Assembly (NCBI GenBank): GCA_050289485.1
Contig: JBNKFV010000009.1
Location: 1 to 64,000 of the forward strand
From: JBNKFV01 sp050289485
Lineage (GTDB): Bacteria > Pseudomonadota > Gammaproteobacteria > Pseudomonadales > Cellvibrionaceae
Reading direction: 5' to 3'
DNA: 64,000 nt
The notes below the pieces were generated by a model. It saw nothing but the letters and a program-made list of their open reading frames with translations. It did no database searches and was not told the origin of the DNA. A program made the translations under genes and the position numbers. This document shows positions 42,893 to 52,429 of the stretch, piece after piece; position 1 is the stretch's first letter, and every line of letters starts with the position of its first letter.

Positions 42893-43549
42893 ATGAAAAA
42901 TAAAGTATTGGGCTATTTGGCCTTCATTGTCTTTAGTTTGTTAAACACAGCCATTGTTGCGGAAGAATTAGAAATTCAGCTCACTGGAAATCAAACAACG
43001 TTAGCCAATGTTGTGGTTTACCTTGATCCTACTACAAATATCACGCTGCCTGTAACGAATAAAACTGTAGAGATTGGCCAACAAGATAAATCTTTTAACC
43101 CATATATTAGCGTCATGCAGCTGGGGTCGGACGTAACGTTTACCAATAAGGATGACATTACCCACCATATTTATTCACCCATCGGAAAAAATAAATTTGA
43201 CTTTAAAATACGTGCAGGGGAGAAACGCAAAAAGAACGACTTTGTTGAATCTGGTGAGGTTGCCATGGGCTGTAATATTCATGATTGGATGAGTGGTTAT
43301 TTGCTAATACTCGACACGCCTTATTTTGATAAAACAGATGAAGATGGACGTAGCAGTTTTAAAAATATTAAAGCAGGTGAATACCAGTTAACCATCTGGC
43401 ATCCGCAATTAAATACCCCAGATCATAGAATAGTAAAAGTTATTTCCCTTAAAAAGTCTCAGAGACTAACCTTTGATGTTACGAATTTGTTCGAAAAAAT
43501 ACCCGAGCAAAAAAGTAATGATGATTTTGATTTTTTAGAAAACTATTAA
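42893..43549 (+). CDS. Cupredoxin-like protein with carboxypeptidase-regulatory domain
   Basis: 218 residues. Signal peptide (VLGYLAFIVFSLLNTAIVA) and a cupredoxin-type domain: DITHHIYSP around His91/His92, then Cys127, His130 and Met133 in MGCNIHDWMSGY, a plausible type-1 copper site. Residues 145-195 (DEDGRSSFKNIKAGEYQLTI) form a CarboxypepD-regulatory-like domain. The set is typical of 'methylamine utilisation-like' periplasmic proteins found beside GGDEF/EAL genes. First gene of a low-GC trio; role in copper or redox sensing is inferred. Confidence 0.8.
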   Translation: MKNKVLGYLAFIVFSLLNTAIVAEELEIQLTGNQTTLANVVVYLDPTTNITLPVTNKTVEIGQQDKSFNPYISVMQLGSDVTFTNKDDITHHIYSPIGKNKFDFKIRAGEKRKKNDFVESGEVAMGCNIHDWMSGYLLILDTPYFDKTDEDGRSSFKNIKAGEYQLTIWHPQLNTPDHRIVKVISLKKSQRLTFDVTNLFEKIPEQKSNDDFDFLENY

Positions 43550-43564
43550 TAAGTTGATTAACCA

Positions 43565-45883
43565 ATGAGAAGCCTGCAGACTAAAATTTTTCTATTTTTT
43601 GTTCTACTACTTTTATTTGTACAAGGTATATCTCTTTGGACACTTGTTGAGATTAATAAAATACAAGAACAACAAGAAATAGCAAGCCGCCTAACCACTG
43701 CTAAAACCATATTTACCGAACAATTTAATAGTCGACGCTATTATTTAACTGCATTCGCAGAAACTGCATCAAAAGATCATGGTATAAAGCAAGTGTTTGA
43801 AGGTGATACTCGCAGCTTATTAGTTGCATTAAATAATCACCGAAAACGTATTGACGCCGATTTAGCAATGGCAATCTCAGAAAAAGGAATTGTTAGTGCT
43901 CAACTACAAGTTAAAACAAATGATAAAGGTTTAAAAAAAGTAAAGCTAGGTGTTGAAATAAAAGAAAAATTTAGATTTTCAAGCTGGCTAGAAAGCCCAG
44001 AGACTGCTCATTTATATCTATTAGAAAACGAGCTTTATCAACTGAGTTTATCACCTCTAAATGTTGGTTCTAAAACCATTGGTTGGTTGGCTTTTGGTTT
44101 TAAAATAGATAAAAATTTGGCTAATTACTTCAATCAAATAACCAAGCTAAATACAGACTTTCTATTACAAGAAAATGGAAAATGGCGATTAATAGCATCA
44201 TCGAATAATAATGCTGACCTTGCTTTTTCATTAAAGGTAATAAACAAACAAACGCCACAAAGCCACATAGGCATTGGTCACGTAATTACTGAATTTGATG
44301 AGCATCAGCTAGGTTTATCTATGTATGGCTTAAAATCAGAATTTACGGCCGTCTTGCAAAAACGTTGGTGGCAATTTTTACTTTTAGCTGGAGTAACCTT
44401 ATGTTTATCGCTAGCAAGTGCTTATTTTATAGCAGCTTCAATTACAAAGCCTGTTAAGCATCTTGTGAAACAAGCGAAAAAAATCGCCTTAGGTGATTAT
44501 CATCAAAGCGTAGATATTAAAGATAAAGGTGAGTTAGGGCAACTGGCTCAAGAATTTACAACCATGAAAACAGCCGTATTAACGCGAGAAAATGCAATTA
44601 AGCATAGTGCAAATCATGATGCTCTAACTAACTTGCCTAATCGTAACGCTCTAGCCCAAAAACTCATTGAATTAGATCAAGGCGCGATACCATTTATTGC
44701 TTGTTATTTAAACTTGAACCGCTTACAAGATGTTAATGAAACCTTGGGGCATGACGTAGGTGATTGGCTCATTAAAGAAGCTGCAAATCGTTTGGAAATG
44801 GTGCCTGAGCAGCTGTTTTTAAGTCATTTGGGGGGCGGTGAATTTGCTCTTCTTTTCTCAACTAAACAACATTCTGACTGTCAAAAGATATCAGATAATA
44901 TTAATTATTACTTAGAACAAACCTGTACTTACCAAAATATCAACTTACAGTTACAAGTACGTATTGGCTTTTCTATCTTTCCTGAACATTCAAATTCGGT
45001 TAAATCAATACTGCAATTGGCGGATACTGCGCTGCATTATGCAAAAAAACACAATTATTTATGGCAGCTTTACAATAAAAGCTTAGATGTTAATAGTGTA
45101 GAAAGATTAAACCTTATTAATGATTTAAAGCATGCAATTAAAGACAGTCAGCTTGAACTGCATTATCAGCCGAAGCTTAACTTGGTAACAGGTGTGCCAA
45201 CGCATGTTGAGGCGCTAGTACGTTGGCGTCATCCTGCATTAGGTATGGTGCCACCAGATAGTTTTATCCATATAGCAGAGCAAACAGGGCAGATTAATGC
45301 GTTAACTGACTGGGTATTTTTAAGCGCTTTGCGGCAATATAATCATTGGTTAGACGATGGAATTGATTTAAATATCGCTGTAAATATTTCTGCTGAAAAC
45401 TTAAAATCCGCTAACTTTTTTGATTTTATCTGTAGCTCTCTTGTAAAATTTAATGTGCCAGCCAATAAAATAACATTAGAAGTGACTGAAAGTGTCGTTG
45501 TTGATAATGCGGACGGAGCAATGAATATATTGCGAAAATTCCAGCAGAAAGGAATGAAAATTTCTATTGATGATTACGGTACTGGCTACTCTTCATTAGC
45601 ACAATTAAAGCAATTGCCCGTCAATGAATTAAAAATTGATAAATCATTCGTTCAACGGCTGCATGATGATGAAGACGACCAAATTATTGTGCGATCAACC
45701 ATAGAGCTTGCCCATAATATGGGGTTGAGTGTTGTAGCTGAAGGAATTGAAGATAAGTTTTCATTAACATGGCTAGCACAACATAAATGTGAATTAGGGC
45801 AAGGGTATTTTATTAGTCGCCCTCAATCAGCCGAAAAAATTACAGCGTGGCTAAAACAGCGAAAGCTTGAGATGCTGTCTTAA
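43565..45883 (+). CDS. c-di-GMP phosphodiesterase with degenerate GGDEF domain (HAMP-GGDEF-EAL)
   Basis: 772 residues. Two membrane segments (about 8-25 and 270-292) enclose a periplasmic sensor domain. A HAMP domain follows (SITKPVKHLVKQAKKIALGD). The GGDEF region (residues 350-510) reads LGGGEFALLF where LGGDEF is expected, so cyclase activity is probably lost. The EAL domain is intact: HVEALVRWRHP, then DDYGTGYSSLAQLKQLP and AEGIEDKFSLTWL. It likely degrades c-di-GMP in response to a periplasmic cue, possibly from the cupredoxin-like protein encoded 15 bases upstream. Confidence 0.9.
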   Translation: MRSLQTKIFLFFVLLLLFVQGISLWTLVEINKIQEQQEIASRLTTAKTIFTEQFNSRRYYLTAFAETASKDHGIKQVFEGDTRSLLVALNNHRKRIDADLAMAISEKGIVSAQLQVKTNDKGLKKVKLGVEIKEKFRFSSWLESPETAHLYLLENELYQLSLSPLNVGSKTIGWLAFGFKIDKNLANYFNQITKLNTDFLLQENGKWRLIASSNNNADLAFSLKVINKQTPQSHIGIGHVITEFDEHQLGLSMYGLKSEFTAVLQKRWWQFLLLAGVTLCLSLASAYFIAASITKPVKHLVKQAKKIALGDYHQSVDIKDKGELGQLAQEFTTMKTAVLTRENAIKHSANHDALTNLPNRNALAQKLIELDQGAIPFIACYLNLNRLQDVNETLGHDVGDWLIKEAANRLEMVPEQLFLSHLGGGEFALLFSTKQHSDCQKISDNINYYLEQTCTYQNINLQLQVRIGFSIFPEHSNSVKSILQLADTALHYAKKHNYLWQLYNKSLDVNSVERLNLINDLKHAIKDSQLELHYQPKLNLVTGVPTHVEALVRWRHPALGMVPPDSFIHIAEQTGQINALTDWVFLSALRQYNHWLDDGIDLNIAVNISAENLKSANFFDFICSSLVKFNVPANKITLEVTESVVVDNADGAMNILRKFQQKGMKISIDDYGTGYSSLAQLKQLPVNELKIDKSFVQRLHDDEDDQIIVRSTIELAHNMGLSVVAEGIEDKFSLTWLAQHKCELGQGYFISRPQSAEKITAWLKQRKLEMLS

Positions 45884-45907
45884 TAAACGTCTTGAAGGAA
45901 GGTGAAA

Positions 45908-47155
45908 GTGAAACGTTTATTAACGTTAAGTACCTATATCATTTCTCTTTTGGTAAATAATCAATTAGTGGCTGCTGAGCTTTCTTTTAATGCTATCATT
46001 GATCTTCGGCTTACCTATAACGAAACTATTACAAGCTTTCGTGATGGGGGCTACGGAAAATTTGATCTAAACAATAATCAATCCCTTTCGCTTGCTCAAG
46101 CTGGCGGTTCAATGAATGTTGATTGGGATGGTGGTCTAAGTGCTCACGTCGTTGCTAATGCTTATCAACAAAATAGCGACTCAAAACTAGGCATTACTGA
46201 AGGCTATTTGAAATATTTATCGATTCCTAATGAATCAGGTTATCGCTGGCAAACAAAGTTAGGTGTTTATTACCCTGAAATCTCATTAGAAAATAACGCT
46301 ACGGCTTGGGCTAGTAGAAACACCTTGAATTCCTCAGCAATAAACACTTGGATTGGGGAAGAAATTCGTTTGCTCGGTAATGAATATACTCTTGTTAGGC
46401 TAGGTAAGTTTAATAACAGTGGTTATGACCTTTCAATGACCATTGGCGCATTTATTAATAACGATCCTTCAGGGGCTTTGCTTGCTTGGCATGGCTGGAC
46501 CATTGGTAATCGACAAACTTTATGGACTGAAAAAGTAAAATTACCTCCACTACTCGCCTTACAATCAGGCAGTCCTTTAAATGGTCATCAATCGGTCGTA
46601 TCAGACCCATTTTTTGAAGTTGATGATACTCTTGGCTGGCATACAAGCATTAAAATCACCTGGCATCGACAAGCTAAAATTTTATTAGGCTATTATAATA
46701 ATCAAGCAAAACCTTATGTTTCTGAATATGGTCAGTATGCTTGGAAAACTAGCTTTTTTCATATAGGGGGAGAGTGGGTTTTACCCGGTAGTTGGTTGTT
46801 AACGGGCCAATACCTTAATGGTGAAACATTAATGCAAAACCCTAATCGAAATAATGTTGTTTACAATAAATACGCAAGTAGTTATTTGGCGTTATCAAAA
46901 CGTATAAAGCGACACCGGTATACATTAAGGTTAGAAGAGTTTTCTGTAACGGATAAAGATACTTTTTTATTTGATAATAATAACGAATACGGAAAAAGTT
47001 TCACCCTTAATTATACGTATCGATTAAGTCAGCCGTTATTTTTGTCCTTTGAACATACTTGGATTAGCAGCAGGCGACCGGCGCGAGAATACGCCAATAT
47101 TCAAGATAAACTGATTGAAAGGCAAAGCCAGTTTTCTATACGGTATTTTTTCTAA
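45908..47155 (+). CDS. Outer-membrane barrel-like protein, unknown
   Basis: 415 residues from the GTG at 45908, preceded by GGAAGG (a GTG at 45902 is also open). A signal peptide (RLLTLSTYIISLLVNNQLVAA) and many alternating aromatic strands (WQTKLGVYYPEISLENNAT, KILLGYYNNQAKPYVSEYGQ, YRLSQPLFLSFEHTW) ending in FSIRYFF are typical of a porin-like barrel. Third gene of the low-GC trio, 25 bases after the phosphodiesterase gene. Possibly the outer-membrane part of the same sensory unit. Confidence 0.72.
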   Translation: MKRLLTLSTYIISLLVNNQLVAAELSFNAIIDLRLTYNETITSFRDGGYGKFDLNNNQSLSLAQAGGSMNVDWDGGLSAHVVANAYQQNSDSKLGITEGYLKYLSIPNESGYRWQTKLGVYYPEISLENNATAWASRNTLNSSAINTWIGEEIRLLGNEYTLVRLGKFNNSGYDLSMTIGAFINNDPSGALLAWHGWTIGNRQTLWTEKVKLPPLLALQSGSPLNGHQSVVSDPFFEVDDTLGWHTSIKITWHRQAKILLGYYNNQAKPYVSEYGQYAWKTSFFHIGGEWVLPGSWLLTGQYLNGETLMQNPNRNNVVYNKYASSYLALSKRIKRHRYTLRLEEFSVTDKDTFLFDNNNEYGKSFTLNYTYRLSQPLFLSFEHTWISSRRPAREYANIQDKLIERQSQFSIRYFF

Positions 47156-47396
47156 AGCACTAACACCAAAAATGCAGTTATTATAAAAAGTCGTAGAGTT
47201 AAGGTTAAATTTTTCGTGTAAATGATAGATGTTGCGGTAAATGCTGCTCACTTTCTTGAGTCAGTAAATACCGTTCAGCGAAAATATCATTCGAGGCTAA
47301 TGGGTTGCTCCTGTCGAATTTGAGGAAAAAGCAGCAATCGCTGCATAATTGGAGCGTCTGCTTTTTGTGGGGAATATTGGCTTTTCGGAGAAAAAT

Positions 47397-47783
47397 TTGA
47401 AAGCTCTATCCGTAGTTCAGCCTTGGGGAGAAATGATTGCCAACGGAAGAAAGTTATTGGAAATCAGATCTTGGAGTCCAGAACGGCTCCCAATGCTAAA
47501 TGTTGCTTTGGTTCAAAATAATATACGGCTAACGAGAGACGGGGATGAAGATGTTCATGGTCGAGTTGTAGCTATTGTTGATATTGTCGCATGCGAACCA
47601 TGGGCTAAAGAGGACTGCAAATATTCAGGTTGTGAAGAGTCAGAATTTGAAGAGGGTTGGTTGGCATGGAGGCTATGTAATATCAGAAAGCTAGATAATC
47701 CAGTGGGTGCAATAGCAAAACGTAAATTCTACGATTTGTCAGATGCCGAGGCTATTGCAGTCAAACGAGAGCTAGAAATATAA
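47397..47783 (+). CDS. ASCH-domain protein
   Basis: 128 residues from a TTG at 47397, with GGAG upstream; the frame is open from 47349 with no ATG. The core reads ALSVVQPWGEMIANGRKLLEIRSW, split here as QPWGEMI and KLLEIRSW, the ASCH-fold motif for RNA or modified-nucleotide binding, followed by HGRVVAIVDIVAC. Full-length for an ASCH protein. Low GC and isolated, so probably acquired. No attC is seen near it. Confidence 0.72.
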   Translation: MKALSVVQPWGEMIANGRKLLEIRSWSPERLPMLNVALVQNNIRLTRDGDEDVHGRVVAIVDIVACEPWAKEDCKYSGCEESEFEEGWLAWRLCNIRKLDNPVGAIAKRKFYDLSDAEAIAVKRELEI

Positions 47784-47950
47784 CACCTATACGACAGACC
47801 TTCCCCCTAATTTTGGAGCCTGATGTACAGGTTTCTTACCCTCCGCTTCTTTTGGCATTTTGCTAATCGGCTAGAGTAATCAGTCAGTGAACTGGCAAAA
47901 TCCCGAAAATAGACTATAAGAAGTAAGAGTGCACAAACGTGGAGGTGGTC

Positions 47951-48403
47951 GTGAAAATATTATCGCTGTTGCTAGGTCTATTTATCCTGATGTCTTTGTC
48001 CGGGTGCGATATGGGGCCAAAATCTGGCTATGGCTTTACCTTGCCGGAAGGTGATGTCGAACGAGGGCAGCAGGCTTTTGTTCAGCTGCAATGTAATAGC
48101 TGCCATGTGGTTCAAGGAAATGCCCAGATTAAGCAATCTGATAAGCCTGAACTTTCTATTCGTCTGGGGGGCAAGGTCACGCACATTCAAACCTATGGCG
48201 AACTGGTAACCTCCATCATTAATCCGTCTCACAAACTGGCGAAAGGTTACCCTGTATCAATGATTACTTCCGCGCCGGGGACCTCGCGTATGAAAAACTA
48301 TAACGAAGCCATGACGGTTAACCAATTAGTCGATCTGGTGGCTTTTCTTCAGGCGCAATACGAGCTGAAACCCTACGATCCCAGCTATTACCGGCCTTAT
48401 TAA
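47951..48403 (+). CDS. c-type cytochrome lipoprotein
   Basis: 150 residues from the GTG at 47951, preceded by GGAGG. A lipoprotein signal ends at LSGC (Cys19). One heme site, Cys48-Cys51-His52 in QCNSCHVVQ; a methionine-rich segment around SRMKNYNEAM supplies the likely axial ligand; LVDLVAFLQAQYE is the usual C-terminal helix. It should carry one electron in the periplasm, membrane-anchored. Partner unknown. Confidence 0.88.
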   Translation: MKILSLLLGLFILMSLSGCDMGPKSGYGFTLPEGDVERGQQAFVQLQCNSCHVVQGNAQIKQSDKPELSIRLGGKVTHIQTYGELVTSIINPSHKLAKGYPVSMITSAPGTSRMKNYNEAMTVNQLVDLVAFLQAQYELKPYDPSYYRPY

Positions 48404-48445
48404 GGGGCTGCGTTTGTCATTTTCTGGTATAAAACTGGCCGCTTA

Positions 48446-51400
48446 TCACGTGTTTGTTATTGCCCCTTGCAGCATAGATTCCAAGCTGGCCAGATCAATT
48501 GGTTTACTGAAAAGATAGCCTTGATAAACCGAACAACCATGCTCCTCAAGAAAGGTCCACTGGGCCTTTGTCTCGACACCCTCTGCAACAATTGAAAGCC
48601 CCAGGCTACTGGCCATCATAATAATGGTTTGCACAACCACCGCCTCACTGGGATTGTCAGGCAGATTGCAGATGAATGAGCGGTCAATTTTGAGTTGATC
48701 CAGTGGAAGCTGTGTCAGATAAGAGAGAGATGAATATCCCGTACCGAAATCATCCATGGAACAGCCGACACCCATTGCTTTGAGCACCTGCATTTTTTCA
48801 ATTGAGTCTTCAACATTATTCAGTACTAGACTTTCCGTTAACTCTAACTTGAGGCGACACGCTGGCGCTCCTGAGTGTTCCAGTGCCAGACGAACACGTT
48901 GCACAAAATCTTTTTGGCGAAACTGCATAGCACTCACATTAACCGCCATATTTAAGTGTTGTTTGGCGGGGTCGCCAGACCATGCTGCTATCTGATGGCA
49001 GGCGTTTTCCAGCACCCATTGGCCCAGGGATATAATCATGCCGGTCTCTTCTGCCATCGATATAAACTCACCAGGCTGCACTATTCCACGTTCAGGATGC
49101 TGCCAGCGAAGCAAGGCTTCAACGGCAATGATGTTGCCTTGCCCATCAACCTGAGGCTGGTAATGCAACACAAACTCACCGCGTTCTATGCTCGAACGTA
49201 GCGCCTGCTCTATATTGGTACGGGCAGCAAGCTCAGCCTGCATGTCGGGATCGAAGAAGCGTACGGTATTTCGGCCTGCCGTTTTTGCCTGATACATCGC
49301 AATATCAGACTGTTTTAACACGTCGTCCACTGAAATACCTTGCCCCACAAACAGTGTCGCCCCGACAGTGGTGGTGCAGTGATGAATCCGGTCGATCAAC
49401 GAATAGGGTCTACTGAGTTCCAACACTATCTTTTCTGCCACTAGTTTTGTCTGTGTAGCAGCTTCCGCCTGGGTCTTACTCAGCCCTTCCAGAACGACCA
49501 CGAATTCATCGCCACCCAAACGCGCGATGGTATCGCCATCGCGCACACAGGTAGCTAAACGCTGTGCAACTTTAATCAGCAATTGATCGCCAACATCATG
49601 ACCACAGGTATCATTAAGCAGTTTGAAATTGTCCAGATCAATAAACAGCACACCACCCATATGTCCGCTGCGAGCACTGCCTATCATTGCTTGATTTAGG
49701 CGGTCCAGCAGCAACCGCCGATTGGGTAGATCGGTCAGTAGATCATAGTAAGCGAGATGCTCAATTTCCTGTTCCGCCGCTTTGCGCTCGGAGATATCTG
49801 TCATAGTGCCGACATAGTGTGTGACGTCCCCTAATGGGCTCCTGACAGCAGTAATGTTGAGCCAAACAGGATACTTTTTGCCGTTCTTATGACGATTCCA
49901 GATCTCTCCTTGCCAGGACTCCTCTTGTAGGATCGAGTGCCACATCGTCTCGAAGAATGACTGGTCATGAATATCTGATTTCAGTATTCGGGGAGTCTGC
50001 CCAACAACCTCGTCAGCGGTGTAACCCGAGATTTCGGAGAACGCCAGATTGATGCGCAAAATTTTCTCATCCAGATCGGTAATCATAATACCTTCCTGGG
50101 CTTCAAAGGCAGTGGCCGCAATTCGAATCTGTTCTTCTGCGTGGTTATGTAGCTCTCGGGTACGTATCGCGCTGATCCCAAAGGCGAGATCGCCGGCCAG
50201 TTCTTCGAGCAGACGCCGTTCCTCCTCATGAAAAGCGCCGCTCTCACCGGAGTAAATGGTAAGCACCCCAAACGTATTGTTTTGGCTATTATTCAAGGGC
50301 AACGCAATGCCAGACTGATAACCTTTTTGTAATGCCGCTTCACGTGAGGCGGCAACATCAATGTCACGGCCAAAATCGTCGACAACACAAATCTCCCCAT
50401 TACGGATCGCCCAGTCACTCGGACACCATTTACGCTCCGAGCTACCCAGATTCAACTCAGCCTGAAGCAGACTCCTATCTTCAATACCCGCCCAAGCCAC
50501 AGGTCGTAAAACCTTACTCTCGTCTTCTGCAGTGTACCCCACCCAAGCCATTAAATAACCCGCATCGTCACAAATAATGCGACAGACTAATTCAATTAAT
50601 GACTGCTCATCCTCCGCACGCACCAACACCTGATTACATTCAGAAATAGCGCGCAGTTCACGATTCAGTTTGTGCAACGCTGCTTCATTATTTTTTTGCT
50701 CGGAAATATCCTGATAGGTTCCAACACGTCTAATCTCCTTGTCATCCTTATCGTAAATGCTTCTCCAGCGAATATTAACCCAGCGCACTTCACCGTTTGG
50801 GCGAATAATCCGAAGTTCCTGCCCAATTTCTTCATCACCCTTTGCTGGTAAATTAATCATTTTTTTCAGCAATGGAAGATCATCTGGGTGTACCACTTTA
50901 AAGCTTAATTCGAGGCTGGCTTTTTGCGGTTCCCGACCAGTAATTCTGAAAAGTTCATCCGACCAGAACATTTCACCAGTCACCAGATCGTGCCACCAGT
51001 TACCAATACGGGCTATATGCTGAGCTTCGAGCAATAGTTCCTTTTTTTCTTGTAACGCTTTCATCATTGCGTTGAAGCTGTGCCCAAGTCGGGCAACCTC
51101 ATCATTGCCTTTGACGGGTACGTGATGCTGAAAGTCATTTCTATCGCGGATGTACTCTAAGGCATTGGTCAGTGTTTCGATGGGGTGGACAATCATCTGT
51201 CGCAACACCGACAACTGCCCGATTGTCGCCAACAATAAAATTAGCGCACCAAATCCGAAGAACCAGATCGCCTGTTCAGTCTGCTCATTCAGGGGCGCAA
51301 GCCCCATGCTGATACGTAAGGTTGCTCCACTGGGTAGACCCCGAAATAGTTCAGCACTGTCGCTGCCGATGTACACACCTTCTTCCCTGACAGAACCAGA

Positions 51401-51715
51401 ATAGGCAGCAGACGGATCATTGAGAGCGGCAAGCATTCGTCCATCGTTGAGATAGATTTCCGCCGCTAATATCTGCGGGTTGGCTCGCAGCGTATCGAGG
51501 ACTTCCTGCGCACGAACAGGATCCTGAAAAGCTATCGCAGCTTCGGTGCCAACTGAAATCAGTTGTGCGTAGGGTTGCATTATCTGTAGTGCCCGCTCTT
51601 CCTGAGTTACCCCCTGATAGAGCACTAATCCCAAACCTGCCACAACATACGCCAGCAGAATTGTTCCCCAAAGCACCAGGGCAAGTCGCCTTTGAATATT
51701 CACGTATCGGAACAT
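48446..51715 (-). CDS. CHASE8-HAMP-PAS-GAF-PAS-GGDEF-EAL c-di-GMP enzyme (YfiN-like)
   Basis: 1089 residues. N-terminal membrane segment and a CHASE8-type periplasmic domain (residues 10-150), second membrane segment (IWFFGFGALILLLATIGQL), HAMP, PAS/PAC about 230-345, GAF about 370-530, PAS/PAC about 545-660, GGDEF with an intact LGGDEF and an inhibitory RxxD site (RDGD) five residues before it, and EAL with VEALLRWQHP. Both catalytic domains look active. The gene follows yfiR by three bases, so the periplasmic YfiR-like protein probably represses it, as YfiR does YfiN. EAL and the extra PAS/GAF modules make it far larger than YfiN. Confidence 0.92.
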   Translation of the reverse strand: MFRYVNIQRRLALVLWGTILLAYVVAGLGLVLYQGVTQEERALQIMQPYAQLISVGTEAAIAFQDPVRAQEVLDTLRANPQILAAEIYLNDGRMLAALNDPSAAYSGSVREEGVYIGSDSAELFRGLPSGATLRISMGLAPLNEQTEQAIWFFGFGALILLLATIGQLSVLRQMIVHPIETLTNALEYIRDRNDFQHHVPVKGNDEVARLGHSFNAMMKALQEKKELLLEAQHIARIGNWWHDLVTGEMFWSDELFRITGREPQKASLELSFKVVHPDDLPLLKKMINLPAKGDEEIGQELRIIRPNGEVRWVNIRWRSIYDKDDKEIRRVGTYQDISEQKNNEAALHKLNRELRAISECNQVLVRAEDEQSLIELVCRIICDDAGYLMAWVGYTAEDESKVLRPVAWAGIEDRSLLQAELNLGSSERKWCPSDWAIRNGEICVVDDFGRDIDVAASREAALQKGYQSGIALPLNNSQNNTFGVLTIYSGESGAFHEEERRLLEELAGDLAFGISAIRTRELHNHAEEQIRIAATAFEAQEGIMITDLDEKILRINLAFSEISGYTADEVVGQTPRILKSDIHDQSFFETMWHSILQEESWQGEIWNRHKNGKKYPVWLNITAVRSPLGDVTHYVGTMTDISERKAAEQEIEHLAYYDLLTDLPNRRLLLDRLNQAMIGSARSGHMGGVLFIDLDNFKLLNDTCGHDVGDQLLIKVAQRLATCVRDGDTIARLGGDEFVVVLEGLSKTQAEAATQTKLVAEKIVLELSRPYSLIDRIHHCTTTVGATLFVGQGISVDDVLKQSDIAMYQAKTAGRNTVRFFDPDMQAELAARTNIEQALRSSIERGEFVLHYQPQVDGQGNIIAVEALLRWQHPERGIVQPGEFISMAEETGMIISLGQWVLENACHQIAAWSGDPAKQHLNMAVNVSAMQFRQKDFVQRVRLALEHSGAPACRLKLELTESLVLNNVEDSIEKMQVLKAMGVGCSMDDFGTGYSSLSYLTQLPLDQLKIDRSFICNLPDNPSEAVVVQTIIMMASSLGLSIVAEGVETKAQWTFLEEHGCSVYQGYLFSKPIDLASLESMLQGAITNT

Positions 51716-51718
51716 GCG

Positions 51719-52303
51719 TTATCTAGCCTGGTGCAGTCTGCCGTTTACGATGAAGGAGCTGGAGACCTCCAGCACCTTGGTCTGCATCGACAGAGAAGCT
51801 GCACGCACTTTATCGAGATTAATATTGATTTCCACATGCTTGCCCACCTCAAACCGGATCATCCCTCCCTCCTGCAGAAACCCAGGGGCATTGCTGACAG
51901 TCAGTACCGGTTGCTCTTTTAGTTCTGCAAGGACTGCTCGACGACGCATGCTGACTTGGTAGGAAACGTAAACAATTTGACATTTGCGCGCTTCATTCAA
52001 ATCTGAAAGTCGAAACACTTGAAACGGTCGGCCCTGTTCACGACGACCTGCAAAGGCATCGTCCAGCGTATCGCCAAACGGATCACTACCCAATACACAT
52101 ACGTGCCAGGGTGAACTATCGTCATTGAAAGTGTTGCTCGGCCAGGTTACGTAGCGAGCAAAATTACGCAAAAAGGCCGCTTCAACTTTACGCGAATCGA
52201 TGATCTCAAATTGACCGTTGGTAGATAAAACTGGCCGACAAAAAAATAATAGTAACCATAAGCACAAATAGCGCCTGAAAGAAGAAGCACTTTGCTCCCC
52301 CAT
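51719..52303 (-). CDS. yfiR: YfiR-family (DUF4154) periplasmic regulator
   Basis: 194 residues from the ATG at 52303, giving a signal-like hydrophobic stretch (RRYLCLWLLLFFCRPVLS); the frame is open from 52417. The YfiR core is EAAFLRNFARYVTWPSNTF, then WHVCVLGSDPFGDTLDDAFA, CQIVYVSYQVS and MIRFEVGKHVEININLDKVR. In Pseudomonas YfiR holds the diguanylate cyclase YfiN inactive from the periplasm. The downstream gene encodes a CHASE8 GGDEF/EAL protein, which fits that role. Confidence 0.9.
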   Translation of the reverse strand: MGEQSASSFRRYLCLWLLLFFCRPVLSTNGQFEIIDSRKVEAAFLRNFARYVTWPSNTFNDDSSPWHVCVLGSDPFGDTLDDAFAGRREQGRPFQVFRLSDLNEARKCQIVYVSYQVSMRRRAVLAELKEQPVLTVSNAPGFLQEGGMIRFEVGKHVEININLDKVRAASLSMQTKVLEVSSSFIVNGRLHQAR

Positions 52304-52429
52304 GTAAGGCTGAGCGTTTTGATCGGTATAACGCGCTATCCTTACCAACAGCAGATAGTTTATCACTCGCTTTTGAAGCCAGCGTTGTCGAACCTGAAGA
52401 TAGCTAAACGCATTCATAAGAAAGCCCGG

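Noticed and set aside
47784..47950. attC site after the ASCH gene (TATAACACC)
   Set aside because: No matching GTTRRRY right end within 150 bases.
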